DNA of 64,000 nt from Aurantiochytrium sp. KH105 (Eukaryota; Sar; Bigyra; Thraustochytrida; Thraustochytriidae), in contig BGKB01000073.1 of assembly GCA_003116975.1 (NCBI GenBank), positions 124,001 to 188,000 on the forward strand. The letters run 5' to 3'. Shown here one piece after another: positions 49,913 through 59,138 of this stretch. Below the pieces are notes generated by a model. The model was not told the origin of the DNA. It was given only the letters and a program-made list of their open reading frames with translations, and ran no database searches. Both the position numbers and the translations under genes were made by a program. Every line of letters begins with the position of its first letter. The stretch's first letter is position 1.

Positions 49913-52828
49913 ATGCTCGCGGGCAGCGCCGCCGCCGCCGCGCACGCGACGCTCGCGCGCGACAACGCGCTCGAGGACGCGGCCGCGGCGCGCGAGCCGC
50001 CCGCGGCCTTCCCCTCGGCGGCGGCCGTGCGGCCCGGCGCAGAAGGCGGCGGCCTCGCGGCGGTCGGGGCAGACGGGCTCGACGAGGGCGCCGCCGACGA
50101 CGGCGACCACGCTCCCGAGACCCCGTGGGCCTTCGCGGCGCGCGGGGACCTTGGCGTGGAGGAAGATGTCCGGCTGCTGTACAATGGCCGCGAGAAGACC
50201 GCCATGGACGGCGCCGTGCTCGAAATGCAGCGCGCCCGCACGGTGCTGGGGCTGGACCCACAAGCCGCGCTCTCGCACGAGCAGGCGTTCATGGCGTGTC
50301 TTCCTCCGCAGCTCGTGGAGGAAATGCTGCAATGGCTCCTTGCGGGCGAGGCGTTCAGGGTTGGAGCTGCAGAATTCGTAAACTACCTGCGGGTGGAATG
50401 CATCTTGCGCTACAGTGGCGCGCCCATCGATTTCGTGGAGCGGGCGGGCTTCGCCAATGTGACGCAGCTCCAGGCGTACCGGAACATCAGCTCTCGCATT
50501 CGCGCCATCAAATGCCCAGTGGAGGCCATGGAGAGCATGCAGGAAGCCGCGCGGATGCATTGGCGCGGGACCTTTGTGCATGAGGAAACCTCGGATGTCG
50601 ACCATGATGCCACTGATGGTCTCTATATTTTTGCCAGCAACGCCACGGGTATCGTCCTCGACGCCACGCTTACAACGTCTGGCTCTGGGCTGTCGACGCA
50701 GGTCATTGTCGACACTGCGTCGAGACTGGGCGCCGCTACTTCGAGCATGACGATGGCAGTTCAAGGAGAGAATGTCGAACTCTTGCAGGCCGCGAGATTC
50801 TCAAATCGACTCTTGCTAGGCAGCAGCTACGATGTGAGCTGGCTCAGCGTCGTGCCGTGGTCACCCAAATTCCCTGTCCAGGAAGGAGAAGTTTCGCCGG
50901 AGACACCTTTTAAGAGCGACCAACTCACCATGTCTCGACGAGGCAGACGTACATGTGTGGTGGCCAAAAATGAGGCAATGCAAATGTTTGCGAGCTGGGT
51001 GCGGCATGGCGACAGCGCTGAGGGTCGCGTTTCACGCTATGAGACCAGTAAAAGCGACTGGGGGGATCAAACCTGGGTGCTGGAGACTGCAGGCAGCAGC
51101 GTGGACGCTTCGAGTCCGGGATGCGTGAAGCGCGACGAGCATGCAAGCCAGGTATTTGTCGGGACAGCCGCGGAAGACGTCTGCTTCCACGAGATGGATT
51201 TACGCATTTACAAATTGACTCAACGTTCCTTGACGCAAGACTGGTTTCTCGCGCGCCTGTTTCGGTTCACGCCTGCGATTGTCCATTTCCTTGCAGAAAG
51301 CGAGCACGATTCCTGGGTTGGCGACGACGAAGTTTACGATAAGCTCATGTTGGCAAGGGCAGCGCTTGGTCTCGCCAATGTCAGCGATCATGCTGGGCGC
51401 GCGACGAAGAAAAGGCGTAAAGAGGGCCTCGACGGAATCGAGAGGCAGAACGCTTTCTTGCAAACCGTCGTGCCCCGTTGGTTTTCGTCATCGATCGACC
51501 AGGAATGCTCGGGCAGCGACCTGCTGCCTGTGCTCAACCTGGGGAGTTTATCTTCAGTGCAGATCGTTTCTGCGCAACGCTACGGTTTAGTTGTGTGTCG
51601 CGACCAGCCGTCTTTGGCAACGTCTCCGGACGGCGTTGTGGCGCTCCGCAATGACAACGGGACCTTTCTTGCCACTCTCGTGGTCGATGCCTCTGCACCT
51701 CTTGGCGAGGATGCAGGTGAGGGCGCGCTGGACGTGATCGAGTGCGAATGTGGAACGCCTTCGTTCCGCGAGGTCGTAGAGGATTCCGGAGTCCGCGCTC
51801 GTCTTGTGCATGATGCGACCGTGCTCGGGGTCGACTACGCCTTGCTCGCACGGGCTTCGTCATACGGAGAGGGCCAGGGCGTCGGCGCCTCGACAATCTC
51901 AGTCGCGCCCGATGTCTCTGGATTGGAGAACCGGCGGCTGGCTTGGGTACTTGTCCGTGTCCCTGAGACGCAACGTGCCGCGTGGAAGGGCTATTTCAGA
52001 GAGTTGCAAGTGCGCTTCATGCGTTTCACCACCGAGGCCGAGCCTCGGATGCCCAGAGTGGCGCAGGATGGGAACGCCGTATACGGAAATGCAGTGGAGC
52101 TCCGGACAGTGAACCTTTGGCTTCGTCTCTCGAAGCTTTACGAATCGGATGTCCTCGAGCATGGCACGCCTCCAGCCTGTAAGAGGTTCCTTCCCCTTGT
52201 CGCCAACGTTTGGAATCGCAGTCGAAGTAACATGGATACTCTTTTGCAGTGCACACGTCGACACGAACCTGCAGAGGCGACCGTGTGGGAGCGTCTCTTA
52301 AGTCTGACCTTTTACAATGCATTTCGTCTGCACGAGCTCGCGTTGAGTCCCGACGGTTCTGCAGTACTTTTATACGATGACAGGATTCCCGCCACGACTC
52401 GATTTCGCGACTTTATGCTGTCGCTAAAGAACGAGCTGCACACCGAGCCATTCAAACGCTTCTTCCCGCTTGCAGGACCCGCGTCGATGAAACCAAAGGC
52501 GGTGAGACGTAAAACGGGCAAATATAATGCTCTTCGGCACGCAAATACAGACGAACAGACGGTCCAGCATCGTCTAAATGGGGACCCCTCTCATGTGCAA
52601 ACAGTGATCAACAATCAAAAGGTCAAGGATGGCCGACGATGTGCGCGTCTCACATGCGTCGTGTGCTGCGCAAGCTGTGAAAAGGGGGTGGCTCACAAGT
52701 CTCGTTTGGGTCGAAAAACACGCTTTCAGTGTTTTGCGTGCAAGGTGGCGCTCTGTCCCGGGAGCTGCTGGGAGCTCTGGCACAGTATGCGAGAGATCCC
52801 GTTGCCCAAGTGCCTCTCTGAAGGATGA
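49913..52828 (+). CDS. piggyBac-type transposase-derived protein with YqaJ-like nuclease insert
   Basis: 971 aa from the ATG at 49913 (an alternative in-frame ATG is at 49484). The C-terminus (909-960) has a Cys-rich finger, CVVCCASC...RKTRFQCFACKVALCPGSCWELWHS, of the kind closing piggyBac transposases. NRSRSNMDTLLQ (about 767) and WERLLSLTFYNAFRLHEL resemble the last part of the piggyBac DDE domain. In the middle, SSSIDQECSGSDL, LATSPDGVVAL (about 570) and VIECECGTPSF (about 609) resemble a YqaJ/PD-(D/E)XK nuclease, with Glu where Lys is expected. No terminal inverted repeats or duplicated target sites were recognised, and the frame is intact, so a domesticated gene is possible. Codon use looks like that of its neighbours. 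Confidence 0.6.
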   Translation: MLAGSAAAAAHATLARDNALEDAAAAREPPAAFPSAAAVRPGAEGGGLAAVGADGLDEGAADDGDHAPETPWAFAARGDLGVEEDVRLLYNGREKTAMDGAVLEMQRARTVLGLDPQAALSHEQAFMACLPPQLVEEMLQWLLAGEAFRVGAAEFVNYLRVECILRYSGAPIDFVERAGFANVTQLQAYRNISSRIRAIKCPVEAMESMQEAARMHWRGTFVHEETSDVDHDATDGLYIFASNATGIVLDATLTTSGSGLSTQVIVDTASRLGAATSSMTMAVQGENVELLQAARFSNRLLLGSSYDVSWLSVVPWSPKFPVQEGEVSPETPFKSDQLTMSRRGRRTCVVAKNEAMQMFASWVRHGDSAEGRVSRYETSKSDWGDQTWVLETAGSSVDASSPGCVKRDEHASQVFVGTAAEDVCFHEMDLRIYKLTQRSLTQDWFLARLFRFTPAIVHFLAESEHDSWVGDDEVYDKLMLARAALGLANVSDHAGRATKKRRKEGLDGIERQNAFLQTVVPRWFSSSIDQECSGSDLLPVLNLGSLSSVQIVSAQRYGLVVCRDQPSLATSPDGVVALRNDNGTFLATLVVDASAPLGEDAGEGALDVIECECGTPSFREVVEDSGVRARLVHDATVLGVDYALLARASSYGEGQGVGASTISVAPDVSGLENRRLAWVLVRVPETQRAAWKGYFRELQVRFMRFTTEAEPRMPRVAQDGNAVYGNAVELRTVNLWLRLSKLYESDVLEHGTPPACKRFLPLVANVWNRSRSNMDTLLQCTRRHEPAEATVWERLLSLTFYNAFRLHELALSPDGSAVLLYDDRIPATTRFRDFMLSLKNELHTEPFKRFFPLAGPASMKPKAVRRKTGKYNALRHANTDEQTVQHRLNGDPSHVQTVINNQKVKDGRRCARLTCVVCCASCEKGVAHKSRLGRKTRFQCFACKVALCPGSCWELWHSMREIPLPKCLSEG

Positions 52829-52995
52829 GGCTCAGATAACGTCTGCTGAAAGAGGGAGAGAAATTGTCTTTTTCAGTACCTGCGCCACTTTGTGGTTTGT
52901 TCTTTTTGGAACAACTTGAAGAATTGAAGAAGATGTATGAATAAGCCGATGAGTAGATTCTCTGCTTTGATTACAAAAAGAAAGAAACGAGAAAG

Positions 52996-54546
52996 TTACT
53001 TGTCCTTGGCAAGACCTAGCACTTCAACAATAGCGTGGAAAAGGGATGAAAGCAAAGGCAGGGCAGAACGCTCCGAGGCGATGCTTCCCCGACTGGTATT
53101 TGGCTGGAGAATCTGGATGATCTCTTCCTTGGTGACGGTGCCACTGAGATCGTGGTCCATGACATCGAAGACGAGGTCCATGATAGCCGAGGAGAGCAGC
53201 GCCTTCTCCTCGCAGGCGACTGCTCGTACGCACACCTCAAAGGCCCGCCGAGTGAGTCCTTCTTTTTCGTTCTTGAGGTCGAGCACAAGATTCATGGCCA
53301 GGTCAAGGTCGTCGAGCCTTGAGGTGAAGCGCGAAAAGTGCATAAAGTCCTCCTTTGAGATTCCTTGTTTTTCAAGATCCGCGCGTGACATCTTTGCTTC
53401 CTCTGCTTCAAGCTTGGCGGCAAAAGCCTCGCATGCGGGCACGGTTTCCACCGATGCATGCGCAGCAGCAAGAAATCGAACAAAGGAAGAGGGTCGCAAA
53501 AAACCCTCAAGGTTTCTCTCAAAGATCTCAAACTTGAAAACGGCAATGCAATCATGCAGCGAGTCAACGAAGGCCGCAAACTCGTCAAAGGTGATTTCGT
53601 GGCCGCCCGCAAAGAGTTTGCTTTGCATGAAGCTGTGCTTTCCACCTTCAACATCTTCGTCGTCTTCTCGGGAGCCAGCCTGACGCTGGGCAAAGTTGTT
53701 CTTGTCTGCGGACTGACGGCAGATCCAGTGCATTGCCTGCAGGAATTCGAGCTTGTCGAGCTTGCCATTTCCAGACTTGTCCATGAGGCGGAAAATGAGA
53801 TGAAGATGTCCTCGTGGAAGATCGATGAGCGACATGAAGAGGAGGTATTCGCGGAAGGAGATGAGTCCGTCGCCGTCGGCGTCGACAAGCTGCACAAAGG
53901 GATCATGCCGCCAAAACTCTGCGTTGGTCGTGCCCAGTTCCTTGAGCACCTCGAGATGCTTGTCGAAAGGTAAAACACACTCTCGACGCAAAGCTCGCAC
54001 CGCGCGCGTTGCTTCTCGATTCGCTGTAGCATCCTTGGCGCCGATAACCTTTTTGCATGCGGCCTTGTAACGCTCCATGAAATCTTGCGAGGGTTCCAGT
54101 CTCGAGGCCGGCTGAAGATTAAAGCGAAAGTTGGCCGAGCCTACAAGTCCCTCATTGACGCCTGCGCAGAACGGCACAATGGACCTCACAAAGTCTTCCG
54201 GCGTCATGAACATCGTGTTGCGGTCAATCTCGCCCTCCGCTGCGCCCTCGGGGTCTGCGAGATCTGCGGGTACGGACGCAAAATAGTTGAACACCTTTTC
54301 GAGGGGAGCATGCCGCCTCAGCTGATTCTCGTATCTCCCGAAAGCGCGCGCGCGGAACGAGCTTTCCTGGCCCTGCGGTGCTGCCTCTGGGCTCTCCGTC
54401 GAGGTCTCCATCGCCGCAGGCTTTGCCGTACTGGAGGCAGCGGCCGACGCCGTCGCGAGCGCGAGGCCCAGGGCCGCCATGCCGGGCCCGCCGGGGCCGG
54501 GCCGGGCCCTCCGCGTCGAGGCGAGGGCGCGCGCCGCCGCACGCAT
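52996..54546 (-). CDS. MICU-like EF-hand regulator of mitochondrial calcium uptake
   Basis: 516 aa. MICU proteins gate the mitochondrial calcium uniporter from the intermembrane space. The N-terminus is Arg/Ala-rich without acids (MRAAARALASTRRARP), a typical mitochondrial presequence, followed by a hydrophobic stretch. The diagnostic segment FGRYENQLRRHAPLEKVFNYFAS and FMTPEDFVRSIVPF match MICU1/2/3. EF-hand loops: DADGDGLISFRE (about 222-233), DKSGNGKLDKLE (about 255-266) and DHDLSGTVTKEE (about 464-475), the first and last being the MICU pair position. Start is the ATG at 54546. It ends 167 bp from the opposing transposase-derived gene. Confident assignment. Confidence 0.9.
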   Translation of the reverse strand: MRAAARALASTRRARPGPGGPGMAALGLALATASAAASSTAKPAAMETSTESPEAAPQGQESSFRARAFGRYENQLRRHAPLEKVFNYFASVPADLADPEGAAEGEIDRNTMFMTPEDFVRSIVPFCAGVNEGLVGSANFRFNLQPASRLEPSQDFMERYKAACKKVIGAKDATANREATRAVRALRRECVLPFDKHLEVLKELGTTNAEFWRHDPFVQLVDADGDGLISFREYLLFMSLIDLPRGHLHLIFRLMDKSGNGKLDKLEFLQAMHWICRQSADKNNFAQRQAGSREDDEDVEGGKHSFMQSKLFAGGHEITFDEFAAFVDSLHDCIAVFKFEIFERNLEGFLRPSSFVRFLAAAHASVETVPACEAFAAKLEAEEAKMSRADLEKQGISKEDFMHFSRFTSRLDDLDLAMNLVLDLKNEKEGLTRRAFEVCVRAVACEEKALLSSAIMDLVFDVMDHDLSGTVTKEEIIQILQPNTSRGSIASERSALPLLSSLFHAIVEVLGLAKDK

Positions 54547-55041
54547 GCTGGCTGTCTATCTCGCTGCGTCTCTCTCTCCGGCGCCTTCGCCGGGGCTGCC
54601 GGCGTCTCGGATCCTCGCGCGGTATCCTCGGCTTTGGATTCTGCGAGACATGCGCGTGTCTGTGCGTCACTGTACTACCCGCCTTTGCTAGGAGCTGTTT
54701 CCTCGCCACGCGCCACCGCCGTCGCCGATGTTCCCGGCCCAAGACGTCTCTCGGAACCGGAAAAGATCACCACGCATCGGATCAGAGCATGCTCGCGACT
54801 TACCTCGCGCGCGACAGCAAGCTGGTCCCGGCCAGGTCGCTCGCCACCACGGTCAGCTGCAGACCCCAGAGAGGCTTTGGCAAGCAAGAAGACAGTGCAG
54901 ACATCGTTTACCCGTTACGGAGCCTCCTCGTACTTCTAGTTCTACAAGTAGTAGTTTATAAAATACTACACGGGCTGGGTCATTTTTCTTTTACGAGACG
55001 CGTAGGCAGCCGTTCGGGACTCCTTCCTGGCTGACTGACAG

Positions 55042-55087
55042 TGAATGAATGAACGAATGAATGAATGAATGAATGAATGAATGAATG
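55042..55087. repeat. GAAT tetranucleotide microsatellite
   Basis: About eleven GAAT units, with one GAAC variant near the start. Confidence 0.95.
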
Positions 55088-55210
55088 CTCGAGGAAGGAA
55101 TGGCCGCTCGCACGTCTAATAACACGACCCTATGGGCTGCTTGCTATGGTCTTGCTAGCTCGCTCGTCCGTCCCGAGGACCCTGGGGGACGCAAGTCGTT
55201 TTGAGAAACA

Positions 55211-55240
55211 GGGGGTTGGGGAAGGGGGGAGGGGGGGGGG
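55211..55240 (+). other. Potential G-quadruplex tract
   Basis: Four G-runs of 5, 4, 6 and 10 separated by TT, AA and A within 30 bases, on the + strand, about 320 bp upstream of the Atg22-like start codon. Confidence 0.6.
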
Positions 55241-55559
55241 TTAGACGTTGAAAAGCAATAATGCGCCAGGAGGTGGCGATGAATTGGCCTGCCAGTGGCC
55301 TGGCTTGCTGGGGAGTAGAGGTGTCGTAGAGGTGTCGACGGTGGGCATTACTTTGACGATTTGTCCCAAGGAAAAACTTGTCCCACGGCTCGGGCAGTTA
55401 CGAAAAGTAGACACTTCGACCTAGGCCTAAACAGTAGTAGACATCGGGAGTCTGAACCGGCGGAGTGAAGAACAACTTTCATGTAAGAGGAAAGTCACAA
55501 CTCTCCAGCGCCCATGATAGTGGTCGTTTGGGCCAGAGAGGCAGAGCAGATCGCAAACG

Positions 55560-57119
55560 ATGGAATTATTGCTCAGGTCGGGAATTTGGCGTCAAGCAAG
55601 CAGCGACGAGCTCAACGCTGCACACATATGCTACGCGGGAGCGCTTGGATCGCTCACCGCATATGCAAAGCTATATGGAAGCGTTGCGGCTATGGCGTTT
55701 GCAATGAGCGTCTCCGACTCGAACAACAAAATCTTCGAGGGCGCATTCAAAGAAAGCTCGATGTTGCCCATGCTCTCTGTTGCGCAAGGCATAGCGAGTG
55801 TGGTACTTGTTTCTATATTCGACACAAGAGCTGGCGCGTGCTGGAAACCCAAACTAGGCTTGAACATTTCTCTTGGCTTTGCGTTTGCCGCGTTGGCAGT
55901 CCAGGCACTCTTATTACTCTCCGAAGACTCGGATGAAAGTGACCCCAGAGAATCAGCGCGCTTTGTCAAAGTGCAAAAACCACTGTTACACTCGAACGGC
56001 GCTCTGCTCGGACTCTTTGGCGCTCTCTTAGCACTGTTCACAAGTTGCGAATGTGTCGAAATGTGCCTTGCAGCGCTCGTTCTCGAGCGTCAGCAGAATG
56101 AAAGAAGGGTAGCACACGTATCAACGGGCGCCATTCATCTTGTTCATTGCGGCACACAGGTCATTTTGCTTATTTTCGTGGGCACACTGTCTCTCCAAGG
56201 GGGCTTGAGCGCATTCGAACAGGGCTCACTCGCGGCAGCAATGGCAATCCTTGTTGCAGCGCTCTGGTTGTTTTGGGGTATTGAGCGAACGACACGCAAG
56301 CGGTCCAGCAATCTCTGGTCAGCGCCAGATCGAGCGAGATCAAGGACAATCTCGTGTGGAACTCGGGGTTTTGCCGGATCCGCGGCGCGAATGGCCGTGG
56401 AGTTTCCACAATTATGGAAGTTTTGCATTTCGTGGAGCTTTGCATCAGCAGTACAAACAAGTGGGTTGATGTTGTTAGCTTCGTATTTAGTTTTTTACCT
56501 GGACTTTTCAGCTTTTCAAGTCTCTGGGACTATTTTTGCTGTTCTTGCGACAGCAGCGCCAGGTTCGCTCCTCGTTCAAGTACTCGCAAGACGTGGAATC
56601 TCGCCGCTGCGCATCTATCTTGGGGCATGCGTGGCATCCGGTGTTATTTTTGCAGTATTGTCGGGCATGTTTGCCTTGGAACCATCTTTGAGCACTCAGG
56701 CAATCGGTTCGGTGGCTCTTTTAGCAGTCCTCTGGGGCACCCTTTGGGGAGCTTTGCAGGCAGCACAGGAAGAACTTCTCGAGGTTCTCGCCCCTGGAGG
56801 CCCAGATTTTTCATACGTCCATGTATGGGCTGCAAGTGCTCGCGTATTGACGTGGATCCCTCCTTTTCACTTTGCTGTCGTCAACGAGCGCATTACTGGA
56901 TTGCGATGGTCTTTACTTGCGATGGTGCCCTTTTATTGGCTAGCTGCCCTTCTTGCGCTACATATTAATATTGAGCGTGGCGCAGCTGACGTTTCTGCGC
57001 AGGCTTTTGCGATCGGGATCGACCAGCGTGGACACATGGAAGAGAATGACGCGCTGCAGGACGGCAATCATACTGATGATGTCGGCTTCTTTGCAATCGC
57101 CCACCTAACGACGACTTGA
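55560..57119 (+). CDS. Atg22-like major-facilitator transporter, paralogue A
   Basis: 519 aa with about ten to twelve hydrophobic helices. Atg22-type MFS proteins export amino acids from the vacuole in fungi; the substrate here is unknown. The first helix LYGSVAAMAFAMSVSDSNN and the following IFEGAFKESS match LFASVALNAFALSVSDCDG and IFSGAIKASS in the protein at 59139-60761, so the two are paralogues. A loop of charged residues (EDSDESDP) occurs at the same place in both (KDSDKLDP). No signal peptide. Start at ATG 55560; upstream ATGs lie in other frames. Its end lies 82 bp from the opposing WD40 gene. Confidence 0.75.
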   Translation: MELLLRSGIWRQASSDELNAAHICYAGALGSLTAYAKLYGSVAAMAFAMSVSDSNNKIFEGAFKESSMLPMLSVAQGIASVVLVSIFDTRAGACWKPKLGLNISLGFAFAALAVQALLLLSEDSDESDPRESARFVKVQKPLLHSNGALLGLFGALLALFTSCECVEMCLAALVLERQQNERRVAHVSTGAIHLVHCGTQVILLIFVGTLSLQGGLSAFEQGSLAAAMAILVAALWLFWGIERTTRKRSSNLWSAPDRARSRTISCGTRGFAGSAARMAVEFPQLWKFCISWSFASAVQTSGLMLLASYLVFYLDFSAFQVSGTIFAVLATAAPGSLLVQVLARRGISPLRIYLGACVASGVIFAVLSGMFALEPSLSTQAIGSVALLAVLWGTLWGALQAAQEELLEVLAPGGPDFSYVHVWAASARVLTWIPPFHFAVVNERITGLRWSLLAMVPFYWLAALLALHINIERGAADVSAQAFAIGIDQRGHMEENDALQDGNHTDDVGFFAIAHLTTT

Positions 57120-57201
57120 GCTATTCGGAACAGATTTGTTCTGTATTGGTTGACAGAGGAGGGCACATGGCGTTGGATGACTGTTTCGAAGTACGTCTGC
57201 T

Positions 57202-58791
57202 TCAAGTTTCACCAAGAGCAATTGTCACGACTGTGCGCGGACCTCCGACGTAAATCCGGCGGCTCAAGTCATGCTCGGAGCCCGCACCTTCGTCATGTGC
57301 AAGATAATTCAGGCACAGCGCCGTGGGGGAGAAGTCGAGCCCACCCGTCCGCAGAATCTCCTTCGAGTCAACATCAAAAGTAGTGACGCGGTGATCCCCA
57401 CACACAGTGACATACTTTCCGTCGGAGCTGAAGAGGGGATGATAGATTGTTCGAGGTCGGGGCGCATGTCCGACATACTCAGCGACGGGATCCGACGGGC
57501 GCGGAGCACGAATATCAAAGAGACGCATTTCCGGACCAAAGCTGGTGGTCATGAGTTGATGCTCGTTTCGCCAGCGCACCGAGTTGGCAGCCTGCTCGTG
57601 AACATTGTCAATTGTGACGGAAATACTTTTGGTGCGGATGTCGCACACGTGAAGGCAAACGTCGTTTCCGGTTGACGCAAATGTATTTTGATCCCGCAGA
57701 CGTACGCTCTTTACGACACCGCCATGAAGATCGGGAAAACGCTCCGTCACAACCAAGTCAGAATCCTCTGTCACGCGACATAAGGCCACAGAGGCGTCTT
57801 TCGAGGCCGTGGCCACGAGGTGGTCGTTCACGTGCATGGAGAAGATTCCAGAAGTGTGCAGGTCGGATGGGCCGTTTGCGACAATTCGCGGGGAGCCGTC
57901 GGTTTCATCGATCAAGTTCGTTTCGAAAAGAGTGAGAACGCCATCATTGGAGGCTCCAAGAAGGAGACTGGTGTTTCCGACAAAGTGCACGCTCGAGCAC
58001 CAACCACGGAATGCCTTAAAGGACATGACGGGATCTTCGTGCTGGGCTGCAAAAACACTGACACGGCCACCATGCCCTGCCGCGGCAACAATGGCGCGAG
58101 ACGGATGTGCGTCGAGTGCATAGATGCGTTTAAGCGAGTCATCCTGCCAAGTCTGCAGTGCTGCCCGCGGCAAGGCCTGCGGGACTGCATCAAGTCCACT
58201 CGAGGCATAAACCGGCGTGGAGGTCTCTTCGCCGACAGTGTCGTTTTCAGTGGCCCCGATTCCGATTTCATTCATGACCTGCGCTTTCTCTTCGAGACCA
58301 GCGAGGCGCCGACTCCTTCGCGCGGGTAAGTTTCTCGGCGTGGGTTTCTTCCTTTTGGGCCTTTGACCTTTTTTTGGGGGGGCGACTCGTTTCGAGGAAA
58401 TTGGCGCAAGAAGTCCGAGACTTTCGAGAAAGGCATTGTTTTCTTCAATTTTTTGGCGCCTCCTTGTCTCGTAATCTAGGCTTTCCGCATAACCTTCATC
58501 TTCTGAATCGGGGTTTTCGTTGTCCGAGACGGCTTTGGGATCGCCAGCAGATTTGGTGAGCTCCGCAGGCGCAGCTTCTTCGGTCAGCGCCCTTGTCTCA
58601 TCTGTTTCATGTGTTGGCGCTTGCGCAAGTGTAGTCTTCTCGGGAACTGGCGAGGAGGACAGGCCTTGTGATGAAGGTGCGGACTTTGGCAGCCTCGTGT
58701 TCAACCTTTCGGCTTCGCCGTGGATGTCCTGCACACCCTGCACAGCTTGCGGTCTTGTCTTGACAAAGCCCGCGAGGGTGAGTTGCCTCAT
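57202..58791 (-). CDS. WD40 protein, WDR76/CMR1-like, with N-terminal PIP-box-like motif
   Basis: 529 aa from the ATG at 58791. The C-terminal 320 residues hold at least five WD40 units (LVATASKDASVALCRV, TFASTGNDVCLHVCDIR, LMTTSFGPEMRLFDIR). Upstream, YETRRRQKIEENNAFLESLGL and RRSRRLAG resemble the conserved lead-in of WDR76/CMR1, chromatin proteins involved in DNA damage and replication stress. The first residues MRQLTLAGFV fit a PCNA-interacting motif (Q3, L6, F9), with Val at the second aromatic place. The middle is basic (KKGQRPKRKKP), probably a nuclear signal. WD40 call certain; WDR76 relation likely. Confidence 0.75.
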   Translation of the reverse strand: MRQLTLAGFVKTRPQAVQGVQDIHGEAERLNTRLPKSAPSSQGLSSSPVPEKTTLAQAPTHETDETRALTEEAAPAELTKSAGDPKAVSDNENPDSEDEGYAESLDYETRRRQKIEENNAFLESLGLLAPISSKRVAPPKKGQRPKRKKPTPRNLPARRSRRLAGLEEKAQVMNEIGIGATENDTVGEETSTPVYASSGLDAVPQALPRAALQTWQDDSLKRIYALDAHPSRAIVAAAGHGGRVSVFAAQHEDPVMSFKAFRGWCSSVHFVGNTSLLLGASNDGVLTLFETNLIDETDGSPRIVANGPSDLHTSGIFSMHVNDHLVATASKDASVALCRVTEDSDLVVTERFPDLHGGVVKSVRLRDQNTFASTGNDVCLHVCDIRTKSISVTIDNVHEQAANSVRWRNEHQLMTTSFGPEMRLFDIRAPRPSDPVAEYVGHAPRPRTIYHPLFSSDGKYVTVCGDHRVTTFDVDSKEILRTGGLDFSPTALCLNYLAHDEGAGSEHDLSRRIYVGGPRTVVTIALGET

Positions 58792-59138
58792 GGCGAGAGT
58801 CGCTTCGCCGACACGGTCAACGTTGGCTCGACACGGTCAACGTGGGGGTGGTCTCTGCCCGCTCCGCGAGCCACGCTTGCAAGCGCGCTTTTTGGTGACG
58901 CAGCGGGCGCGACTGCTCTCGGGTGGAGCCTGGCTGACACATTGACTGACGGTGACGGTTAGATTCTGCAAGGCAAAACCCGTCGGCAAAACCCCCAAAA
59001 AAGATGACTGACAAAAGAGAAACACATGATAAGGATAAAAAAAATAAAAAGTGGTTGCGATGGCGTGACCCACAAAGGGGGGGATGGGTCTCCTCCAATC
59101 ACTCGTTCATTCACATGATCCGGGAGCGTCTTTCACAT
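58792..59138. other. Spacer with paired direct repeat
   Basis: 347 bp between two minus-strand genes. It holds two copies of a 15-bp repeat (58809-58843) just upstream of the WD40 start and an A-rich run near 59035-59050 downstream of the Atg22-like gene. Confidence 0.5.
58809..58843. repeat. Paired 15-bp direct repeat CGACACGGTCAACGT, 20-bp period
   Basis: Identical copies at 58809-58823 and 58829-58843, 18 bp upstream of the WD40 start codon. Could be a paired protein-binding site in the promoter or leader. Confidence 0.5.

Larger units (their letters stand above)
54547..55559. promoter_or_regulatory. 1 kb divergent upstream region with GAAT microsatellite and G-rich tract
   Basis: Lies between the MICU-like and Atg22-like starts. 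It includes a TTTATAAAA at about 54955-54963, a GAAT microsatellite (55042-55087) and a G-run cluster (55211-55240). No gene supported. Confidence 0.4.
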
